Of a stretch of DNA of 64,000 nt, positions 25,859-36,327 are shown piece after piece (positions within the stretch are counted from its first letter, which is position 1; every line of letters begins with the position of its first letter). Source of the stretch: Phycisphaerales bacterium (GTDB lineage: Bacteria > Planctomycetota > Phycisphaerae > Phycisphaerales > UBA1924); NCBI GenBank assembly GCA_022072615.1, contig JAJVHS010000021.1:1-64000 (forward strand), written 5' to 3'. The position numbers and the translations under genes were made by a program. The notes beneath the pieces are model-generated. The model was given only the letters and a program-made list of their open reading frames with translations. It was not told the origin of the DNA and searched no databases.

Positions 25859-26788
25859 TTAGGGGTCATTTCTCGCGCCGCCGACCTCTGCCGCCGGCTC
25901 GATGTGGATGAGCACGTCGCGGACCTCGGGCATCTGCTCGCGGATGCGGTCTTTCACGCGGTGAGCCAGGGCGTGGGCGTCGCGGACCGACATGTCGGGC
26001 CTGACCCGGGCGTGCATGTCGACCCAGTAGCCGGACCCGGCCTTGCGGGCGGCGGCTTTCTGGACGTTCTCGATCCCGGGGACATCCGTCGCGATGGCGC
26101 AGGCGCGGTTGCCGATATCGACCGCCTGGGCGTCGAGCAGCTCCCGCACCGGCGCCACCATCAGCTTGACCGCGTTGTACAGAATGACGCCCGAAGCCAG
26201 CAGCGCGGCCCAGTCGTCGGCGGGCTCGTACCCCGGGCCGCCGATGAGCGCGACCGTGATGCCGACGAAGGCGGCGGCGGAGGTCAGAGCGTCGGCACGG
26301 TGGTGCCAGGAATCGGTGTGCAGGGCGGAGCTCTGGGTCGTGGCGGCGGCCCGGCGGACGACGCGGAACATGACTTCCTTGACGACCACGACTGCGACGA
26401 GCACGCCGAGGGTGAAGGGGGCGGGCGCGTGGTGCGGCGTCACGATCTCGCGGATCGCCTCGATCATGATCGCGATGCCCGCGCCGAGGATCATGAGGGC
26501 GACGACCAGCGCCGCCAGCGACTCGGCTTTCCCGTAGCCGTAGGGGTGGCGGCGGTCGGTGGGCCGCGACGCGATCCGCAGCCCGCTCCAGATCACCACC
26601 GACCCGAGGATGTCGGCGAACGACTCGATCGCGTCCGCCACCAGGGCGTAGGAGTTGCCGACCAGCCCCGCGACGAGCTTGACCGCCGCGAGCAGGATGT
26701 TCACGACCGCTCCGATGAGCGCGAGCCGTTGCCCCTGAGCCTCGGCGCGGTTCGACTGTTCCGACGGAGTTTGGGTCTGGTCCCTCAC
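25859..26788 (-). CDS. Cation diffusion facilitator family metal transporter
   Basis: A 309-residue CDF protein with six membrane helices and the metal-site motifs DAIESFAD in helix 2 and HHRADALTS in helix 5. The cytoplasmic C-terminal domain has the ferredoxin-like fold (GYWVDMHARVRPDMSVRDAH, LIHIEPA). It probably exports divalent metals such as Zn2+, Fe2+ or Mn2+ in exchange for protons. The stop lies 2 bp from the convergent response regulator gene, and its ATG overlaps the upstream methyltransferase stop by 4 bp. Confidence 0.92.
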   Translation of the reverse strand: MRDQTQTPSEQSNRAEAQGQRLALIGAVVNILLAAVKLVAGLVGNSYALVADAIESFADILGSVVIWSGLRIASRPTDRRHPYGYGKAESLAALVVALMILGAGIAIMIEAIREIVTPHHAPAPFTLGVLVAVVVVKEVMFRVVRRAAATTQSSALHTDSWHHRADALTSAAAFVGITVALIGGPGYEPADDWAALLASGVILYNAVKLMVAPVRELLDAQAVDIGNRACAIATDVPGIENVQKAAARKAGSGYWVDMHARVRPDMSVRDAHALAHRVKDRIREQMPEVRDVLIHIEPAAEVGGARNDP

Positions 26789-27501
26789 GTCGCCGGTCCT
26801 TTTCGGAGCACGAGCAGTTCATGACCGTACCACCACCGCGGGAGGAACGCTCGGTGCACGACCGCCAGGCCGGCGTCGGTCAGCCACTGCTGGACGCGGT
26901 CCAGGTCGGCGTAGTGGATCCACTGGCGTGCCAGCGCCAGGTCGTGGACGCGGTTCATGAGCGGCCGGACGATCCCGCGGCGGGTCATGTCCTTGTAGAT
27001 GAACGTCCCGCCGGGCTCGAGCACCGCCGCGGCCTGCTGGAGCGCGGCCCGCTGGTGCTCGGGCGGGATGTGATGGACGACATCGATGATCGACACGACG
27101 TCAAACGGGCCGTCGGGCCACGGGTCGCCGACATCAAGCCGGAGAAACTCGGGCACGGCGGCGGGAGACGCGTCGTCGGCCGAGCGGGCACCGGCTCTCA
27201 GGGCGTCGGCGCCGGCCCTGGCGACGTCGATCGCGGCCCTTGACGAATCGAAGCCCACGAACCGCGCCGGGCGGCGCGTCGCGCACACCAGGGCCCCGAA
27301 CAGCCCGCCGCCGCAGCCGATGTCGAGCACCCGCGAGCCCTCGGGCACGAAGCGGAGCAGTTCCTCGAACGGGCAGATGTACGGGCGGTAATGCTGGAGC
27401 GTGCGCGTCAGAAGCGGGCCGTGCGTGAACACGCGCCGAGCAACGTCCGCGAGCCCGCGGGGCGTGTGTGCGGACTCCGGGCTGGCAACTTCTGCCCGCA
27501 T
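26785..27501 (-). CDS. Class I SAM-dependent methyltransferase
   Basis: A 238-residue Rossmann-fold methyltransferase. Motif I is [15 protein letters not shown], with the acidic strand-2 end GFDSS, motif [17 protein letters not shown] and a post-IV segment [13 protein letters not shown]. The substrate is unknown; the pattern resembles small-molecule or lipid methyltransferases. It is co-translated with the CDF transporter. The leaderless start is supported by TAGAGT 6 nt before the ATG. It is divergent from asnS. Confidence 0.85.
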   Translation of the reverse strand: MRAEVASPESAHTPRGLADVARRVFTHGPLLTRTLQHYRPYICPFEELLRFVPEGSRVLDIGCGGGLFGALVCATRRPARFVGFDSSRAAIDVARAGADALRAGARSADDASPAAVPEFLRLDVGDPWPDGPFDVVSIIDVVHHIPPEHQRAALQQAAAVLEPGGTFIYKDMTRRGIVRPLMNRVHDLALARQWIHYADLDRVQQWLTDAGLAVVHRAFLPRWWYGHELLVLRKGPAT

Positions 27502-27507
27502 GGACAG

Positions 27508-27513
27508 ACTCTA
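27508..27513 (-). promoter_or_regulatory. TAGAGT -10 box, leaderless start at 27501
   Basis: On the minus strand TAGAGT ends 6 nt before the methyltransferase ATG; there is no ribosome-binding site in the interval. Confidence 0.5.
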
Positions 27514-27604
27514 TCGGATCGCGGCGGGGCCGGCCCGCTTTCAAGGGCGCCGATTCCCGCGACCGCCAACCGCCTCTACGATGATCCCCCTTTGGAGCCC
27601 GAGC

Positions 27605-29131
<1,527 letters not shown>

Positions 29132-29161
29132 TCGCGCGGTCATCGCATGCGTCGCATGCAT

Positions 29162-29208
29162 CAGTGCCTTGGCGCTTGGTGCCTTGGTGCCTTGATGCCT
29201 TCTTGCCT
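29162..29208 (-). repeat. AGGCAYCR micro-repeat cluster downstream of asnS
   Basis: Read on the minus strand the units are AGGCAAGA, AGGCATCA, AGGCACCA, AGGCACCA, a shortened AGCGCCA and AGGCACTG. It fills most of the gap between asnS and the acetyltransferase gene and ends 13 bp before the latter's ATG. Confidence 0.8.
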
Positions 29209-29209
29209 C

Positions 29210-29215
29210 TACCGT
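29210..29215 (+). promoter_or_regulatory. TACCGT -10 box, leaderless start at 29222
   Basis: TACCGT ends 6 nt before the ATG of the acetyltransferase gene and directly abuts the upstream micro-repeat cluster. Confidence 0.5.
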
Positions 29216-29221
29216 CTCCCC

Positions 29222-29782
29222 ATGTCCCAGCTTGATCGCATGCTCGCGGGTGAGCTCTACCTCGCGTCTGACCCCCAGCTCGTGGCGATGCGCCGCAACG
29301 CCCGACGCCTGACGCGCCTGTTCAACGCGACCACGGAAGAACAAACCGGCCGCCGAGCCGAACTCATCCGCGAGCTGTTCGGATCGGTCGGCCCGCGCTT
29401 CGAGATCGAGCCCGACTTCCGCTGCGATTACGGCTGCCACATCCACGCCGGGGACAACCTGTTCATCAACTTCGGCTGCGTGATGCTCGACTGCGCCAGG
29501 ATCACGCTCGGGTCGAACGTGCTGATCGGCCCGGGCGTGCACTTCTACGCCGCCACGCACCCGACCGACCCGTTCATCCGAGCCACCGGCCAGGAGTACG
29601 CCAAGCCCATCACCGTCGGGAGCGACGTGTGGATCGGCGGGCACGCGACCATCTGCCCGGGCGTCACCATCGGCGACGGCGTGACCATCGGCGCCGGCGC
29701 GGTGGTCACGCGAGATGTCCCGCCCGGCGCGGTCGTCGTGGGCAACCCGGCCCGGCCGGTGCGGCGAGGGCCTGTGTCCTGA
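29222..29782 (+). CDS. Maltose/galactoside O-acetyltransferase-like hexapeptide-repeat enzyme
   Basis: A 186-residue left-handed beta-helix acetyltransferase. The N-terminal 'Mac' helices (MLAGELYLASDPQLVAMRRN) are followed by the hexapeptide domain, with GSNVLIGPGVHFYAATHP and VWIGGHATICPGVTIGDGVT. The catalytic His is expected in the AATHP segment. Family members acetylate sugars with acetyl-CoA; the true substrate here is unknown. The longer open frame upstream translates the micro-repeat and was discarded in favour of the ATG at 29222. Confidence 0.92.
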   Translation: MSQLDRMLAGELYLASDPQLVAMRRNARRLTRLFNATTEEQTGRRAELIRELFGSVGPRFEIEPDFRCDYGCHIHAGDNLFINFGCVMLDCARITLGSNVLIGPGVHFYAATHPTDPFIRATGQEYAKPITVGSDVWIGGHATICPGVTIGDGVTIGAGAVVTRDVPPGAVVVGNPARPVRRGPVS

Positions 29783-29928
29783 AGCTTCAGTGCCGCGCGC
29801 CCACTTCGTCGTGAGGGATCCGCACCTTCAACGTTCCCTTGGTATCCGCCCACCGTCGTCGCGGACCGCTTGACCTCAAGCAACTCCGCCGGTGAAGCGC
29901 GGCCGATCCCTCATGCATGGAGGCAGCA

Positions 29929-30660
29929 ATGCGTACGAATTCAATAACAGGGGCGTTCTGCGCGTTTTCCACACTCGCGGCTCTTGCGGGGGTCGCCAGC
30001 GCGACCGTGACCGAGACCGCCTCGGCAAAGGCGGACTTTGTCATCAGCGGGTACGTCATCGGGACCAAGACCCATGACAAGGTCCCCGCCGGTCTTGACA
30101 TTACGTTCAACGGTTCGGACTCCACGACCATTGATCCAGACACCGATCCCAACAAGAGCGGCACCGGGAAGTCGGAGGGCTCGGCAAGCGCAAGCCAGCT
30201 CGCGGGCGGCTTCAACAAGGATGGCGGCTTCACCGTCGCAGCGTACACCCAGTCCGTCGCATCCCCGGCCGGCTGGGCGCGGGCCTCGCAATCGGCGTGG
30301 GGTGAAGTGACGATGGTGAACAACTCCGGCGTGGACATCATCGTGAAGTACAAGATGCCGTTCCGGTGGCTTTCATCTTCCATCGGCAACCACCCGCAGT
30401 TGGAAAAGGGAACGGCCGATCCGAAGATCATCACCACCGCCGGCGACAACCTGGGCAAAATCACGCAGTACCCGAAGGGTCAGACGCTTGCGGACCAGGG
30501 TAGCCCGGAGCGAAATGTGACCATCAAGAACGGCCATACCGGCACGTATCGGATCACCTGCACCGCCAATACCGAAGCCGAGGCAAAGCTCCCGGCGCCG
30601 GGCGCCGTCACGCTCGCCGGCGTCGGTGTGCTCACCATCGCCCAGCGTCGCAGGCGATGA
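29929..30660 (+). CDS. Exported protein with PEP-CTERM-like (PAPGA) sorting tail
   Basis: A 243-residue protein. It has a signal peptide (ITGAFCAFSTLAALAGVASA), a mature beta-rich domain with Thr/Ser-rich stretches, and a C-terminal tail LPAPGAVTLAGVGVLTIAQ ending in RRRR. The tail has the motif, hydrophobic helix and arginine run layout of PEP-CTERM proteins that are processed by an exosortase, in the short PAPGA form seen in Phycisphaerae. The ATG at 29929 has GGAGG 5 nt upstream. Function of the mature domain is unknown. Confidence 0.75.
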   Translation: MRTNSITGAFCAFSTLAALAGVASATVTETASAKADFVISGYVIGTKTHDKVPAGLDITFNGSDSTTIDPDTDPNKSGTGKSEGSASASQLAGGFNKDGGFTVAAYTQSVASPAGWARASQSAWGEVTMVNNSGVDIIVKYKMPFRWLSSSIGNHPQLEKGTADPKIITTAGDNLGKITQYPKGQTLADQGSPERNVTIKNGHTGTYRITCTANTEAEAKLPAPGAVTLAGVGVLTIAQRRRR

Positions 30661-30716
30661 CGGCCGAGCCGCCAACCGCTGAAACCTCCCCCGACACGGC
30701 TCGTCCGCCGCCCCAC

Positions 30717-30722
30717 TACCAT
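30717..30722 (+). promoter_or_regulatory. TACCAT -10 box near the ECF sigma gene start
   Basis: TACCAT ends 11 nt before the ATG at 30734. This is slightly long for a leaderless start; a leader of about 4 nt is predicted. Confidence 0.4.
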
Positions 30723-30733
30723 CCGTCCACGAC

Positions 30734-31432
30734 ATGCCCGAGCGCCCCGGGTCACCTTCTCGCTCTTCACAGCATCCAGCCGGCGCCGCCCATGGTGGCG
30801 GCGCGGCCGCTTCATCGGCATCCAAGGCAGCGGCGGCGGACGAGCACCAGGACCTGGCGCTCGTCCAGGCCATCCTGCGCGGCGACCAGGCGGCGTGGCG
30901 GCTGCTGCTCGGGCGGCACCAGGCCAACGTCTACAACCTGTGTTTCAAGCTGGTGGGCAACCGCGACCTCGCCGAGGACCTTGCGCAGGACACGCTCGTC
31001 AAGATCGTGCAGCACGTCCAGCGGTTCGACGGCCGGGCCAAGTTCTCGACCTGGCTTTATCGGATCACGATGAACGTCTGCCTTTCCCGCCTGCGGGCCG
31101 AGAAAGTCCGCCGGCATTCCAGCCTGGACGACCAGCCCTACGAAGGGGCCCCCGCGGCGGGGTCGGGGCTGGCCGGTCGGGAACCGGACGCCCCCTCGAG
31201 CGTCCAATGGACCGAGCAACATCGGAACGTTCTGGCAGCCTTGGCGAGCCTGGAACCCGAACAAAGAGCGATCCTCGTGCTCCGCGACACGCGGGATCTC
31301 GACTACGACCAGATCGCGGAGGTTCTCGAGGTGCCGGTCGGCACCGTGAAGAGTCGGCTTTTCCGGGCCCGTGCGGCTTTGCGCGAGGCCTTGGAAGAAC
31401 TCGAACCCGGCGGTGACGATGACGGTCCCTGA
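30734..31432 (+). CDS. ECF-type RNA polymerase sigma factor
   Basis: A 232-residue sigma-70-family protein. A low-complexity N-terminal tail of about 40 residues precedes region 2 (LGRHQANVYNLCFKLVGNRD, AEDLAQDTLVKI, KFSTWLYRITMN). A linker leads to region 4 (LEPEQRAILVLRDTRDLDYD, IAEVLEVPVGTVKSRLFRAR). This is a two-domain ECF sigma factor. The gene after it encodes a single-pass membrane protein, the usual arrangement for a sigma/anti-sigma pair. The signal and regulon are unknown. Confidence 0.93.
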   Translation: MPERPGSPSRSSQHPAGAAHGGGAAASSASKAAAADEHQDLALVQAILRGDQAAWRLLLGRHQANVYNLCFKLVGNRDLAEDLAQDTLVKIVQHVQRFDGRAKFSTWLYRITMNVCLSRLRAEKVRRHSSLDDQPYEGAPAAGSGLAGREPDAPSSVQWTEQHRNVLAALASLEPEQRAILVLRDTRDLDYDQIAEVLEVPVGTVKSRLFRARAALREALEELEPGGDDDGP

Positions 31433-31502
31433 CCCGGTGGTCCCGTCGACAGAGGCTGTCCCGGGCCGAGTGCGGAACGTGTTGGTGATGGACTGACTTG
31501 GA

Positions 31503-32762
31503 ATGAACGCTGGAAACGGACCAACTTCTCGATCGGGTGATGCGGGCCGGCACGGCTGGCTCGCGCGCCTGAACGAGGCCGATCAGGCCGAGCTGCTCGG
31601 CATGGTTGAAGGCCGCCTGGCCGCCGAGCATGAGCGGGCGGTCCTCCAGCGGTGGAAGAATCGGCCCGAAGTGATCGCCTTCGTGGAAGACGCGATCCAG
31701 GACCGTGCGGGTCTTGCATCGCTTCCGGAGGTTGCGGCACCGGTCGAACTGCTCGACCGCGTCGAAGCCGTGCTCGAGCGGGATTCGCTGCTCGGGGCCG
31801 GAACGGGCGAGCAGCCCATCGAGTTTTCAACGGGGATCGAGCAGGGGACGCTGGTCTCGGCTCGTCCTCCGCGGGCTCCGAGCTTCAGCGGCCGTCGCCG
31901 GCTCTCGCCCGCGCTGCGGTATGCGGGCCTTGCCGCGATGCTCGTGCTCGCGACCGTGGTGACGTTCCAGATGGTGCGGAACTCTGGCCCGGGCTCATCG
32001 TCGTCGTCGATCGTCCAAGGCCCGGTCGAAGCGGCTGGCCCGGCGTTGACCAGCTCAGCGGCGGACACCCCGATCGCGATGTCTGAGCCGCAGGCTGAAG
32101 CGCCGGGCGCGGTCGCGCTGTCGAAATCCGAGCTTGGCGCTGCGCCCGACCGTGCCGAGAGCGATATTCAGGAGAGCGGCACGCTCGCGATGAACGAACT
32201 GGCCGAGCCGGCGGAGATGACGGCCGACCGCGCGTTGGCGCTTGCCCGGGAAGGGCGGCTGATGGTCCGCGTCGTCACCGGCAGCGTAGACCGGGCCGTC
32301 GGTCGCATGCAGACCGGCGAGGATCGCCGGCTCGCGAGCGTGGTTTCTTCGGTCGATGCGAGCCCGGCCGACGCGGAGCGGATCGCCGTCGCGGCGGAGA
32401 TCGCTCGACCCCTTGAATTTGCGACCAGCCCGCTGGACGGGCCGACGGATGCTCCCTCGACGCTGATCGCCGCGGACCGGTCGCACCTGCCCGCGGTCAG
32501 CCTGCGGACGGAGCGCCCGGTCATCGAACGGCGCCAGGCCCGCCGGGCCGTTGCTCGCGTCGACGTGGCGCCGTCGGCGGAGGCGATCGATTCACTCAAG
32601 GACGCGCTGGGCACGCGGGGCACGTTCGTGCAGTTCGTCGAGCTCAGCGACCCGATCCCGTCGCAGCCGGCGTTCCGGCCCGAGCAGGCGCTGTGGTGGA
32701 CGCAGCCGCCGAGCACGTGGACGCCCACGATCGGCATCCCGGTCGTGTTCGAGCAGCCGTAG
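31503..32762 (+). CDS. Single-pass membrane protein, probable anti-sigma factor
   Basis: A 419-residue protein. A soluble helical N-terminal region (NEADQAELLGMVEGRLAAEH) is followed by one membrane helix at about 137-158 (LRYAGLAAMLVLATVVTFQM), then a 260-residue extracytoplasmic part that is acidic and alanine-rich. Topology and its place 70 bp after an ECF sigma gene suggest that the cytoplasmic portion binds the sigma factor. No zinc-binding HxxxCxxC anti-sigma motif is present, so this role is inferred from context only. Confidence 0.6.
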   Translation: MNAGNGPTSRSGDAGRHGWLARLNEADQAELLGMVEGRLAAEHERAVLQRWKNRPEVIAFVEDAIQDRAGLASLPEVAAPVELLDRVEAVLERDSLLGAGTGEQPIEFSTGIEQGTLVSARPPRAPSFSGRRRLSPALRYAGLAAMLVLATVVTFQMVRNSGPGSSSSSIVQGPVEAAGPALTSSAADTPIAMSEPQAEAPGAVALSKSELGAAPDRAESDIQESGTLAMNELAEPAEMTADRALALAREGRLMVRVVTGSVDRAVGRMQTGEDRRLASVVSSVDASPADAERIAVAAEIARPLEFATSPLDGPTDAPSTLIAADRSHLPAVSLRTERPVIERRQARRAVARVDVAPSAEAIDSLKDALGTRGTFVQFVELSDPIPSQPAFRPEQALWWTQPPSTWTPTIGIPVVFEQP

Positions 32763-32832
32763 GTAAAAGCGAGTCAGGCTCAGCGAATGAGTATGCTTAC
32801 ATCGCGTGCCTCCAAGCGAGCTCGTCTCACAC

Positions 32833-33147
32833 ATGGATACCAGCGGCGGCAAGCCATTCCGGCAGCAACTCATCACCAACCTACGTCGAGCCGCGCTCGA
32901 CGATCAATTGGCCGCTTTTCAGCGTGAATATCCGTTCATCGATGCGAAGAGCGAAGTAGTCGAGGCTTTCCTCTCAGACTACAGCGACGACTTGCTTGAG
33001 TACCCGCCGTTCTGCGCAGAGTTTTCCGCGACCGAGCTTGCCCTGGTACGCGGCTTCATTCGCACCATCAGGAAAGACCGCCACCACGATTGGCCGCACG
33101 TGCAGATCGAAGCAAAACGCTTGCTGCTGACGCTCGATGAAAAATAA
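32833..33147 (+). CDS. Small hypothetical protein in a low-GC patch
   Basis: A 104-residue soluble protein with helical segments (LRRAALDDQLAAFQREYPFI, LLEYPPFCAEFSATE) and a basic/aromatic stretch RTIRKDRHHDWPHVQIEAKR. Family not recognised. Base composition of this gene and its flanks (32763-33215) is visibly lower in GC than its surroundings, and its codon use is less extreme. This points to horizontal acquisition. The start could also be at 32806; the ATG at 32833 is a guess because neither has a good ribosome-binding site. Confidence 0.5.
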   Translation: MDTSGGKPFRQQLITNLRRAALDDQLAAFQREYPFIDAKSEVVEAFLSDYSDDLLEYPPFCAEFSATELALVRGFIRTIRKDRHHDWPHVQIEAKRLLLTLDEK

Positions 33148-33213
33148 ACCTTGTTGCGTTCGCGCGTACCAAGGAGGCGTTCCCACCAGGGCATTTTTGC
33201 CGAGCACACGCGC

Positions 33214-35391
33214 TTACGAATCGTCCTCCTTCGACCAACTATTGTTCTCCCGATTCGTGTCCGGCAAGCGCGATTCCGGATCGATCTCAACGCCCACCGG
33301 CTTCCTGCCATTGGAATCCCACGAAGCCGTGAACGTCGTCCGCGTGTACCACGCCTCGACCGGCACCAGCCGGTCCTCGGTTGACCCGTCGTCGTAGGTC
33401 ACGCGGTAGGTCAGCGGCATGACCAGTTCGCCCTTGTTCTCAATCACGGTCCGGCAGCGCTGCGAGGACTCGACAAACTCGGCGCTCGTGACCGCCTGGT
33501 CGAGCGTGCCCGTTCCGTAGATCCACCCACGCCAGAACCAGGCAAGATCCGCGCCCGCGCCGTTCTCCATGCAGCGGATGAAATCGGCCGGCCGCGGGCT
33601 CTTGAACGCCCATGCTCGGATGTACTGGCGGAACGCCGCGTCGAACCTGTCGGGGCCGAGCACTACTTCGCGGAGCAGCACCAGCATGGTCGCGGGCTTG
33701 GCGTACTGCAGCGTCCCCAGGCGCCCGTCGCGGACCCGATCAGCGGGCGTGTCCATGGGCTGCTGGTCCGGCTCGAGCATGGTCTGCGCGAACGCCGCGG
33801 CGTCCCCGCGTCCGCCCGGCGGCTGGTTCCAGTATTCCGCGTTGCTGTAGTAGTTGATGAACGAGTTGAACCCCTCGTCCATCCAGGCGTGCCGCTTTTC
33901 GTCGGTGGAGACGATCATCGGGAACCAGTTGTGGCCGATCTCGTGCGTGGTGACACCGAAGAGGCCGCGATCGTTCTGCCGCTCGCGGCAGAAGATGATC
34001 ATCGGGTACTCCATCCCGCCGGCCCGGCCGTTGACGTTGATGGCCGTGGGGTACGGGTACTCGAACCACCGGCGTCCATAGCCCTCGATGGCCGCCTTGA
34101 GCATCTGCGTGCTGCTGCTCCACAGCGGGAGCGCTTCACGCGGGTAGAGGGATTGCACCAGCGTGCCCTGGGGCGGCCGCCGGCTTGGGTCGGCGCTGGC
34201 GTCGGCGGGCGACTGCCCGCGCTGGGGGATGGTCGCCGCGTCCCACAGGAACGCCTTCGAGGACGTCCACGCGAAGGTCCTGACGTCCCGCGCGATGAAC
34301 CGCCACGTGAGCGGGCCGTCTCCCGCGGGCCGCGACGCCGCATCGGTGACCTCCGATTCACCACGGATGACGACCGTTTCCTGCGAGGACTTCGCTCGGT
34401 TCAGGCGTTCGAGCTGGCCGGCCGTGAGCACCTCCTCGGGGTTGACCAGAACGCCGGTCGCGCCCACGAGGTGATCACGCGGCACGGTCAGGCGTACGTC
34501 GAAATCCCCGAAATTCGTGTAGAACTCGCCCTGGCCGAGATATCCCAGCGCGTTCCACCCGTGCACGTCGTCGTACACAGCGATCGACGGGAACCACTGC
34601 GCGAGCTGGTAGACGAGCCCGTCCTGCGTCGGCTCGATGCCCAGCCGGTCGGCGCCGTACTCGGGAATCCTGAACGACCACTCGATCTCGAGCACGATGC
34701 GGCCGGTCACGGGCTCCATCGGCGTCGGCAGCTCAACCCGGCACATGGTGTCGTATACCGTGTGCGGTAAGTCCCGGACTTCGGCGGGCTCGGCGGCCGT
34801 GTCAGCGGCGGCCGGGTCGTCACCCGATGGCTTGCCTGCGTCGTCGCCCGAGCCCGCGGGGCTCCTGAGTTCATTGAGCTCCCCGGCGAGCGAGCTGAGC
34901 AGGCGCACCGACCGGAGCTCGCATCCACCCTCGAAACCGCCGCGGTTCCCGAACCGTCCGCCCTCTTCGCGCATCAGGTTGCCGATGCTCGTGTCTCTGA
35001 AGTAGTTCTGATCGAGCTGCACCCAGATGTAGGGCAGTTCGTCGGGCGAGCGGTTGTAGTAGGTGATCCGCTCGACACCGGTGATGGTGTTGGACTCCGC
35101 ATCGAGCGTGGCGTTGATCTGGTAATCCGCTCGCTGCTGCCAGTACGCGTGGCCGGGGATGCCCGCGGCGGAGCGCTGCGGCGTCGCGGGCGGAAGATCG
35201 ATCGGCGAGAAGATCGTGTCGCGGTCGAGCGAACCGGGCTTGCGGAACCACGGCGCATCGCCCGGCGCCGCTGCGGGCGCGGCAACCGCTTCTGGTTTGG
35301 CGGGCACGGGCTCGAGCGTCGAACAGCCGGACAGCAGGCACGTGAGGACCGCGGCCACGACCGGCCAGAAGAACATCGTTCGGTGGTGCAT
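33214..35391 (-). CDS. M1-family metallopeptidase lipoprotein
   Basis: A 725-residue protein. A lipoprotein signal (AVLTCLLSGC, Cys about residue 23) precedes an N-terminal beta domain. The gluzincin catalytic domain has HEIGH at about 482-486 and the third zinc ligand in WMDEGF 18 residues later. The substrate-binding GGMEYP replaces the usual GAMEN. A C-terminal beta domain follows. It is an envelope-anchored zinc aminopeptidase-like enzyme acting on peptides outside the cytoplasm. A TAGAAT box 9 nt before the ATG indicates a very short leader. Confidence 0.92.
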   Translation of the reverse strand: MHHRTMFFWPVVAAVLTCLLSGCSTLEPVPAKPEAVAAPAAAPGDAPWFRKPGSLDRDTIFSPIDLPPATPQRSAAGIPGHAYWQQRADYQINATLDAESNTITGVERITYYNRSPDELPYIWVQLDQNYFRDTSIGNLMREEGGRFGNRGGFEGGCELRSVRLLSSLAGELNELRSPAGSGDDAGKPSGDDPAAADTAAEPAEVRDLPHTVYDTMCRVELPTPMEPVTGRIVLEIEWSFRIPEYGADRLGIEPTQDGLVYQLAQWFPSIAVYDDVHGWNALGYLGQGEFYTNFGDFDVRLTVPRDHLVGATGVLVNPEEVLTAGQLERLNRAKSSQETVVIRGESEVTDAASRPAGDGPLTWRFIARDVRTFAWTSSKAFLWDAATIPQRGQSPADASADPSRRPPQGTLVQSLYPREALPLWSSSTQMLKAAIEGYGRRWFEYPYPTAINVNGRAGGMEYPMIIFCRERQNDRGLFGVTTHEIGHNWFPMIVSTDEKRHAWMDEGFNSFINYYSNAEYWNQPPGGRGDAAAFAQTMLEPDQQPMDTPADRVRDGRLGTLQYAKPATMLVLLREVVLGPDRFDAAFRQYIRAWAFKSPRPADFIRCMENGAGADLAWFWRGWIYGTGTLDQAVTSAEFVESSQRCRTVIENKGELVMPLTYRVTYDDGSTEDRLVPVEAWYTRTTFTASWDSNGRKPVGVEIDPESRLPDTNRENNSWSKEDDS

Positions 35392-35400
35392 GAGGGGCGG

Positions 35401-35406
35401 ATTCTA
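35401..35406 (-). promoter_or_regulatory. TAGAAT -10 box near the M1 peptidase start
   Basis: On the minus strand TAGAAT ends 9 nt before the ATG at 35391; no Shine-Dalgarno sequence is present. Confidence 0.45.
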
Positions 35407-35532
35407 CCACGGGCACGGCCGAACGCCCGTGAACACGGTAATCGGGTTGGTTTGACGCGCCGGCGCGTGACCCTTGTACCGCTTGCAATGGTTGTGGTAG
35501 ACTTCGCTTGTTCCTCCCGCGGAGGTTCTCGC

Positions 35533-36306
35533 ATGTCCGGGACGCGAGCAGCGTGGCTTTGTTTTGTTGGCGCCTTGTCCGCCACTTCACTGGTTGGGGC
35601 GTGGGTTCTCACGCGATCGCCGCAGTCGCCGACGCTCCGGGACGCGAATGCGTCTCTGGGAGCTGTGCGGCTGGGTCCCGAAGGCTCGCCCGCGACGGGT
35701 TCGATCTCATCACACAGCTCGGCGGACTCGACCCCTGTCACGCGCGAAGAAGCCGGCATCAAGAGCGGGTCGCGACCGGTGTTGCCGTATGGATCGTCCG
35801 ACACCGACCCGCGGAGTCTCCGGGCCTCCATGGCGCAGCTCGGTATCGATATCCCGGTCGTGGAACCGGCGTTCGACCCCGTCGATCCCGCCTCGGGGCT
35901 GCGGCTGCCCTGGAGGCAGGACCTCATCGAGCACGACAAGGTACGGTCGTTCTGCACCTCGGATTTCAACCGAGACGACACCATCGACAACACCGACATC
36001 GACGCTTTCGTGGACGAGTGGGTGCGTCGCGACGGGCCACTGGCCGCGTTGCTCGACATTGATCAGGACGGCTGGATCACCGACGACGATTTCTCGGCGT
36101 TCATTGATTCCTTCGACGAGGAGTGCGACCCCGGCGTGCAGATCGCGCTGCGGCAGGCCCCGCAGGTCCGGCTGGCGCTGCGGATCGAGGATGTGCTCGT
36201 GACCGCCGAGCACGTCAACATCCACTCTGTTCAGCGTGCTCCGTTTCTCCGGATCGTCGTCACTCCCAACTCACAGCAGCTCGAGATCCGTCTGGATTCG
36301 AAGTGA
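35533..36306 (+). CDS. Exported EF-hand/dockerin-like calcium-binding protein
   Basis: A 257-residue protein with an N-terminal signal-anchor (AAWLCFVGALSATSLVGAWV) and a low-complexity linker. Two EF-hand loops occur in tandem, DFNRDDTIDNTDIDAF and DIDQDGWITDDDFSAF, of the dockerin-like type common in planctomycete secreted proteins. About 60 beta-rich residues follow. It probably binds calcium outside the cytoplasm; the binding partner is unknown. The ATG at 35533 has GGAGG 7 nt upstream. A longer open frame upstream overlaps the antisense M1 gene and was not used. Confidence 0.75.
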   Translation: MSGTRAAWLCFVGALSATSLVGAWVLTRSPQSPTLRDANASLGAVRLGPEGSPATGSISSHSSADSTPVTREEAGIKSGSRPVLPYGSSDTDPRSLRASMAQLGIDIPVVEPAFDPVDPASGLRLPWRQDLIEHDKVRSFCTSDFNRDDTIDNTDIDAFVDEWVRRDGPLAALLDIDQDGWITDDDFSAFIDSFDEECDPGVQIALRQAPQVRLALRIEDVLVTAEHVNIHSVQRAPFLRIVVTPNSQQLEIRLDSK

Positions 36307-36327
36307 ACGTCGCCGGGTCGAACCTGC

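Noticed and set aside
29787-30464. Minus-strand frame ending in a plausible-looking tail (GTLKVRIPHDEVGARH)
   Set aside because: Its main body is antisense to the PEP-CTERM-like gene. The tail may be chance or a relic, and nothing confirms a gene.
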